NCBI GenBank assembly: GCA_905193755.1
Contig: CAJJPX010000026.1
Location: 1-9,848, forward strand
Direction of reading: 5' to 3'
Length of the DNA stretch: 9,848 bases
Source of the DNA: an uncultured Clostridium sp.
GTDB taxonomy: Bacteria > Bacillota_I > Bacilli_A > RF39 > UBA660
The translations under genes and the position numbers were made by a program. Positions 5,705 through 9,848 of this stretch are shown in pieces (the first letter of the stretch is position 1; each line of letters starts with the position of its first letter). Below the pieces are notes generated by a model. That model did not search any database. It was not told the origin of the DNA and saw only the letters and a program-made list of their open reading frames with translations.

Positions 5705-7450
5705 GTGATAGTTAAAGGTTCTAAAATTAACGATAGGTATCAAATAATTAAGACACTTGGAGAAGGTGGAATGGCTAACGTATATTTAGCACATGATACA
5801 ATACTTGATAGAAATGTAGCTGTTAAAGTACTAAGAGGAGATCTAGCAAACGATGAAAAATTCGTTCGTAGATTTCAAAGAGAAGCACTTTCAGCATCTA
5901 GTTTAAGCCATCCAAATATAGTTGAAATGTATGATGTTGGAGAAGATGACGGTCAATATTATATTGTTATGGAATATGTAGATGGAATGACTCTAAAACA
6001 AGTATTAAAGAAAAGAGGACACCTTTCTGTTACAGAAGTAATAGATATAATGTTACAAGTAACAGATGGTATGGCTCATGCACACGATGCCTATATTATT
6101 CATAGAGACATAAAACCTCAAAATATAATGATACTTTCAAATGGTATGATAAAAATAACTGACTTCGGAGTAGCAACAGCACTTAACTCAACACAACTAA
6201 CACAAACAAACTCAGTTATGGGAACAGTACATTATCTACCACCAGAACAAGCAAATGGAAAAGGTTCAACTATAAGAAGTGATATTTATTCAATGGGAAT
6301 AATGATGTATGAACTTCTAACTGGTTTAGTTCCATATAAAGGAGATAATGCTGTAGAAATAGCTCTAAAACATCTAAAAGAACCACTTCCTAGTGTTAGG
6401 AAATTTAATAGTAGCATACCTCAATCAATAGAAAATGTTATTATTAAAGCAACAGCTAAGAATCCAAAGAATAGATATACAGATGCAAGAGCTATGCATG
6501 AAGACTTAAAAACAGCATTAGATGAATCAAGACAAAACGAAAAAAGATATGTTTATCCATATCCAGAGAATGACTTAGAAGAAACAAAAGTACTTGATAA
6601 AGAACTAGAACCATTAAAGAAAGAAACAACAAAAAAGAAAAAAACAAAAGAAGACGATGATGAAGACTTCTTAGAAGAAAAGAAAGGTAACAAAACTTTA
6701 ATAGTTATCGTAAGTATCTTTACAGCATTAGTTTTAACGGTTACAATAGGTATGACTTTATATTTTGAAAAAACAAAAGTTAAAAATGTTACTATACCAG
6801 ACGTTGTAAATAAAGAACCAGTTGATGCAGCAAACGAACTTACTGACTTAGGTTTTGACGTAGATACTGAATACAAATACATACCAAGCGATACAGTTGA
6901 AAAAGGTAAAGTAGTTAAAACAAGCCCAGAAATAGGTTCTAAAAGAAAAACTGGTACTAAAGTTATAATTTATATTTCTTCAGGAGAAGCAGCTTACATA
7001 GTAGAAGACTTCACTGGAAAAAATTACCTAGAAGCAAAAGGTAAAATCGAAGCACAATGTGAATGCAACGTAACAGTAGAAGAAGAAATAGTTAGCGAAG
7101 ACAAAAAAATAAAAGAAGACACAGTACTTAGAACAGAACCAAAAGCTGGAGAATCAAGTAAACTAGGTAGTCAAATTAAAATATATATACCAAAAGTAGA
7201 ATACAAATATCCTAATTTCACAAGTGGATATACTCTAGAACAAATAGAAGAATTCGCTAGTAAACATGAATTAAAATTAGAATATAAATATCAAGAAAGT
7301 GAAACAGTAATTGAAGGAACAATCATAAAACAAAGTAGAGCAGCATCTTCAGTAGTAACTCCAGGCGCAACATTAGTTATAACAATAGCTAAAGCACCAG
7401 AAGCAATCACAGAGGGAGATCCAAACGACACTACAGAAACAGGGGAATAA
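5705..7450 (+). CDS. prkC: Membrane Ser/Thr protein kinase with three PASTA domains
   Basis: This Hanks-type kinase senses cell-wall fragments or lipid II outside and phosphorylates cytoplasmic targets. I chose GTG 5705, six bases after GTGGTG (5693-5698), one base after the prpC stop; GTG 5693 or 5696 would add up to four residues. In the 581-residue product the kinase domain covers about 10-270: glycine loop GEGGMANV (19-26), K41 in AVKVLR, HRD 133-135, DFG 153-155, and a Thr/Ser-rich activation loop likely to be autophosphorylated. A highly charged linker (about 290-330, Lys-rich then DDDED) leads to one membrane helix at about 332-354. Three extracellular PASTA repeats follow at about 360-427, 428-497 and 498-563, then an acidic, threonine-rich tail. 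PASTA 2 has an unusual CEC pair (C452, C454). It is in the same operon as its phosphatase. Confidence 0.96.
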   Translation: MIVKGSKINDRYQIIKTLGEGGMANVYLAHDTILDRNVAVKVLRGDLANDEKFVRRFQREALSASSLSHPNIVEMYDVGEDDGQYYIVMEYVDGMTLKQVLKKRGHLSVTEVIDIMLQVTDGMAHAHDAYIIHRDIKPQNIMILSNGMIKITDFGVATALNSTQLTQTNSVMGTVHYLPPEQANGKGSTIRSDIYSMGIMMYELLTGLVPYKGDNAVEIALKHLKEPLPSVRKFNSSIPQSIENVIIKATAKNPKNRYTDARAMHEDLKTALDESRQNEKRYVYPYPENDLEETKVLDKELEPLKKETTKKKKTKEDDDEDFLEEKKGNKTLIVIVSIFTALVLTVTIGMTLYFEKTKVKNVTIPDVVNKEPVDAANELTDLGFDVDTEYKYIPSDTVEKGKVVKTSPEIGSKRKTGTKVIIYISSGEAAYIVEDFTGKNYLEAKGKIEAQCECNVTVEEEIVSEDKKIKEDTVLRTEPKAGESSKLGSQIKIYIPKVEYKYPNFTSGYTLEQIEEFASKHELKLEYKYQESETVIEGTIIKQSRAASSVVTPGATLVITIAKAPEAITEGDPNDTTETGE

Positions 7451-7451
7451 T

Positions 7452-8309
7452 ATGAAAGGCAAAATAATATGTATAAATAAATATATACATAGAGTACTAT
7501 TAGAAAACAATACAATAATTGATACTAGAACTAGAGGGAAACTACGTAATCAAAAAGTTTCCCCAGTTGTAGGTGATAACGTAATTGTAGATATATCTAA
7601 TAAAACAATAGAAAAAGTCGAACCTAGAAAGAACTATCTGGAAAGACCACTTATTGCAAATATAGATAAACTTCTAATTGTAATGAGTACATCTATTCCA
7701 GTTTTTTCTGATTATTTAATAGATAAATTCTTACTAATCGCAAACTATAATAACATAGAGCCAATTATAATAATTACTAAGTTAGACATGATTACTTTAA
7801 AAGAAAAATCTGATATTAAAAAATATATAAATTATTATAGAAAACTAGGTATAAAAGTATATATTAATACAAGTATTACAAAAATAAAGAAAGAATTCAA
7901 AAACTCAACAGTAGCACTATGTGGACAAACTGGTAGTGGAAAATCATCTTTATTAAATAGAGTGGATGCATCTTTAAAATTAAAAACTGGTGAAGTATCT
8001 CTTTCACTAGGAAGAGGTAAACACACTACAAGATTAGTAGAACTTTTAGAAGTAAATGATGGCTTAATCGCAGATACACCTGGATTTAGTTCACTTGAAA
8101 TAAATATCCCATCAAAAGAAATAAAAAAGTATTATCCTGACTTCACAAAGCCATGCAAATATAGAACATGCACTCATGTAAAAGAAGACGGATGTGAAAT
8201 AATAAAACTAGTTGAAAACGGTAAAATTCCAAGTTGGAGATATGATAATTATTTAAAATTTATGGAGGAAACAAAAAATGAAGGTAAGCGTTTCAATACT
8301 ATCAAGTAG
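7452..8309 (+). CDS. rsgA: Small ribosomal subunit biogenesis GTPase RsgA
   Basis: RsgA is a circularly permuted GTPase that checks late maturation of the 30S subunit. It starts at ATG 7452, one base after prkC, with AGGGGA at 7440-7445 inside the prkC end. The 285-residue protein has an N-terminal OB-fold (about 1-65, VSPVVGDNV). The permuted GTPase motifs follow in the order G4 TKLD (109-112), G1 GQTGSGKSS (158-166), G2 KHTTR (190-194) and G3 DTPG (208-211). A C-terminal zinc site is formed by C235, C240, H242 and C248 (CKYRTCTHVKEDGC). Nothing essential is missing. Its last 32 bases overlap rpe. This gene is cpgA/yloQ in Bacillus and occupies the same place in the operon. Confidence 0.96.
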   Translation: MKGKIICINKYIHRVLLENNTIIDTRTRGKLRNQKVSPVVGDNVIVDISNKTIEKVEPRKNYLERPLIANIDKLLIVMSTSIPVFSDYLIDKFLLIANYNNIEPIIIITKLDMITLKEKSDIKKYINYYRKLGIKVYINTSITKIKKEFKNSTVALCGQTGSGKSSLLNRVDASLKLKTGEVSLSLGRGKHTTRLVELLEVNDGLIADTPGFSSLEINIPSKEIKKYYPDFTKPCKYRTCTHVKEDGCEIIKLVENGKIPSWRYDNYLKFMEETKNEGKRFNTIK

Positions 8310-8916
8310 TATAAAACCACAAGATATTGTAAAAAAACTAGATAATACAAAAGCAGACTTTATACATGTAGATATAATGGATGGAAAATTTGTAGAAAAT
8401 AAAACCTGGACAATAAGTGAAGTTAAAAAAATAGTAAGTTATTCTAAATTACCATTAGATGTCCATTTAATGGTAGAAAAACCTTCTAAATATATAGAAG
8501 ATTACGCATTATTAAATACAAGTTATATAACATTTCATTATGAAACAGTAAAAAATATAGATAAAATGATTGATGAAATAAAAAACTATGGGTTAAAAGT
8601 AGGTATAGCTATAAATCCAGAAACTGATGAAAAAGTTCTTTATCCATATTTATCTAAAATAGATCAAGTATTAGTAATGAGCGTACATCCAGGTAAAAGT
8701 GGCCAATCTTTTATAGAGACTACTCCAAATAAGATAGAAAATCTAAAACAAGAAATAATTCATCAAAATGCTAAAACTATTATTTCGGTAGATGGTGGTA
8801 TAAATGATGAAACTGGTAAACTTTGCGTAGATAAAGGAGTAGATATGTTAGTATCAGCTTCATATATACATAAGGATATAGAAAACAACATAAATACGCT
8901 AAAAAAACTAAACTAA
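8278..8916 (+). CDS. rpe: Ribulose-phosphate 3-epimerase
   Basis: Rpe interconverts ribulose 5-phosphate and xylulose 5-phosphate in the pentose phosphate pathway. The start is ATG 8278, with GGAGGA at 8264-8269; it overlaps rsgA by 32 bases in another frame. The 212 residues are the usual length for this (beta/alpha)8 barrel. The metal ligands are visible: H30 and D32 in HVDIMDG, H63 in DVHLMV and D172 in SVDGGIN. D32 and D172 also fit the family's two catalytic aspartates. The phosphate-side loop reads SVHPGKSGQ rather than the common VxPGFGGQ, a modest variant. Last gene of the operon, followed by a strong terminator. Confidence 0.95.
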   Translation: MKVSVSILSSSIKPQDIVKKLDNTKADFIHVDIMDGKFVENKTWTISEVKKIVSYSKLPLDVHLMVEKPSKYIEDYALLNTSYITFHYETVKNIDKMIDEIKNYGLKVGIAINPETDEKVLYPYLSKIDQVLVMSVHPGKSGQSFIETTPNKIENLKQEIIHQNAKTIISVDGGINDETGKLCVDKGVDMLVSASYIHKDIENNINTLKKLN

Positions 8917-8949
8917 ATAAACACAATTATAAAAGTGTTTATTTTTTTT
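8915..8949 (+). terminator. Intrinsic terminator after rpe
   Basis: AAATAAACAC (8915-8924) pairs perfectly over ten bases with GTGTTTATTT (8935-8944), with a ten-base A/T loop and a run of eight T from 8942 to 8949. It overlaps the rpe stop codon and closes the prpC-rpe operon. Confidence 0.85.
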
Positions 8950-8971
8950 AAAAAAAATCTAAAAAAAGAAG

Positions 8972-9000
8972 TGTTTTAGTATTTTATGCCTAACTATAAT
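8972..9000 (+). promoter_or_regulatory. Candidate promoter for the C39 ABC transporter gene
   Basis: A perfect TATAAT lies at 8995-9000. The best -35 match at 17-base spacing is TGTTTT (8972-8977), which is poor; an A-rich stretch (8950-8970) sits just upstream and could act as an UP element. The -10 box is 15 bases before the ATG, so the leader would be only about nine bases, overlapping AGGAGGG (9004-9010). It follows a strong terminator, so a promoter is needed here. Confidence 0.45.
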
Positions 9001-9015
9001 AATAGGAGGGTTAAA

Positions 9016-9848
9016 ATGCTAAATAAAAAACTAATGGTTAGACAGAATGGCTTAAAAGATTGTGGCCCTTCGTGTTTACTCTCTATAATGAAATATTATG
9101 GATGTGAAGCATCACACGAAGAAGTAACATTTATACTTAAAACCGATATAGATGGATCTAACGCATATAATATAATTAACGGAAGTAGAAATTATGGATT
9201 TGATGGCTATGGAGTACATTATACATATGAAGAAATTATCAATAATGAAATATCTTTCCCTATAATTTGTCATATTATAAAAAACAACATGTATCATTTT
9301 ATAGTTCTTTATAAAGTAAATAAAAACACTATTACTATAATGGATCCATCTACTAATATAACTAAAATCTCATTTGATGAATTTAAAGAAATGTATCAAA
9401 ATACATCACTAGTAATATATCCTGTTAAACAAGTAAATAATTTAAGAAATAAAAACAAATTATTAGAAGTAATTCTTTCATACCTCAATTTAGAAAAAAA
9501 TAAAATACATAAAATAATACTCATATCTATACTTTTAATAATGATTAGTATTCTTTTAAATTACTATACACTTATTATAATAGATTATATATTACCAAAC
9601 TATAATTTAAGTATTCTAATAAAACTAACCATTATGTTTTTAATAACAGCAGTAATTAAAAGCAGTATTAATTTTATAAGGGGTAAATTAATAATCGATA
9701 TTAATTCAAAAATATCTATAAGCCTTAATAATGACGTTATAAGAAAACTTTTTAACCTTCCATACCAATTCTTCAAAAACAAACCCACTCCTGAAGTAAT
9801 ATCAAGAATAAATGGATTTACTTATGTAAAAACAGATTTTGATTTCTT
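9016..9848 (+). CDS. C39-peptidase ABC transporter (peptide/bacteriocin exporter), 3' end beyond window
   Basis: This family (LanT/ComA/PCAT-like) cuts leader peptides after a double glycine and exports the core peptide across the membrane. The start is ATG 9016 after AGGAGGG (9004-9010). 277 codons are visible. Residues 1-135 form the C39 papain-like peptidase: RQNGLKDCGPSCL with oxyanion Q10 and nucleophile C16, H94 in MYHFIVLYK, and D110 in IMDPS. The full Cys-His-Asp triad argues for an active protease rather than a degenerate C39-like domain. Two long hydrophobic segments (about 167-195 and 204-225) begin the ABC exporter membrane domain, followed by a cytoplasmic loop region (NLPYQFFKNKPTPEVISRIN) typical of the type 1 fold. 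Homologues are about 700 residues, so the remaining helices and ATPase domain should lie downstream. No substrate peptide is visible in the window. Confidence 0.92.
   Translation, partial: MLNKKLMVRQNGLKDCGPSCLLSIMKYYGCEASHEEVTFILKTDIDGSNAYNIINGSRNYGFDGYGVHYTYEEIINNEISFPIICHIIKNNMYHFIVLYKVNKNTITIMDPSTNITKISFDEFKEMYQNTSLVIYPVKQVNNLRNKNKLLEVILSYLNLEKNKIHKIILISILLIMISILLNYYTLIIIDYILPNYNLSILIKLTIMFLITAVIKSSINFIRGKLIIDINSKISISLNNDVIRKLFNLPYQFFKNKPTPEVISRINGFTYVKTDFDF

Noticed and set aside
6553..6882. Minus-strand open frame of 109 codons opposite prkC
   Set aside because: Low-complexity Ser/Phe-rich shadow of the Lys/Glu-rich PrkC linker and first PASTA domain, without a ribosome-binding site.
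9112..9297. Minus-strand frame opposite the C39 peptidase gene
   Set aside because: The + strand in this stretch encodes a clear C39 domain with its catalytic residues; the reverse frame is a shadow.
1941..9848. Radical SAM enzyme and C39 exporter as one peptide-maturation system
   Set aside because: They are about 6 kb apart, separated by a housekeeping operon and several terminators, and no precursor peptide was found near either.
1..9848. CRISPR arrays, tRNA/rRNA genes, insertion sequences and attachment sites
   Set aside because: I saw no regularly spaced direct repeats, no tRNA-like cloverleaf, no transposase motifs and no terminal inverted repeats. The short palindromes found are explained by terminators and the T-box.

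Overview
The window is very AT-rich DNA, roughly 70% A+T by eye, and every real gene is on the + strand. Gene order, Gram-positive ribosome-binding sites (AAGGAGG, AGAGGTG) and a T-box leader point to a Bacillota relative. The low GC content, compact spacing and short promoters would fit an uncultured, gut-type Bacilli or Clostridia lineage, but the species cannot be named. The standard bacterial code fits: genes are full length with TGA counted as a stop and Trp encoded by TGG. All nine visible stop codons are TAA or TAG.

Positions 1-1905 hold an alanine-responsive T-box leader, cut by the window start, followed by alaS. The AlaRS is a short form of 581 residues. It keeps the aminoacylation core and the zinc part of the editing domain but lacks the C-terminal C-Ala domain and, it appears, the editing beta-barrel. 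A terminator closes the unit.

Positions 1914-3510 carry a radical SAM protein with extra C-terminal cysteines, of unknown substrate, and a small lipoprotein. The lipoprotein has its own promoter inside the end of the radical SAM gene. A hairpin terminator follows.

Positions 3523-8949 are the classical Bacillota cluster rlmN - prpC - prkC - rsgA - rpe. It links 23S rRNA/tRNA methylation, PASTA-kinase signalling with its antagonist phosphatase, 30S subunit assembly and pentose phosphate metabolism. A 63-residue orphan gene and a 191-bp spacer, with a likely promoter and a possible decayed reading frame, lie between rlmN and prpC. From prpC to rpe the genes touch or overlap, so they are probably one transcript, ending in a strong terminator after rpe.

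Positions 8972-9848 start a new unit: the first 277 residues of a C39-peptidase ABC transporter, the kind that cleaves double-glycine leaders and exports bacteriocins or other peptides. It runs off the window, so its ATPase domain and any peptide substrate lie beyond.

Most of the window is conserved housekeeping DNA. The less ordinary parts are the short AlaRS with its T-box, the radical SAM/lipoprotein pair, the orphan small gene with its spacer, and the peptide exporter at the right edge. I found no convincing evidence of a wholly new multi-gene system.
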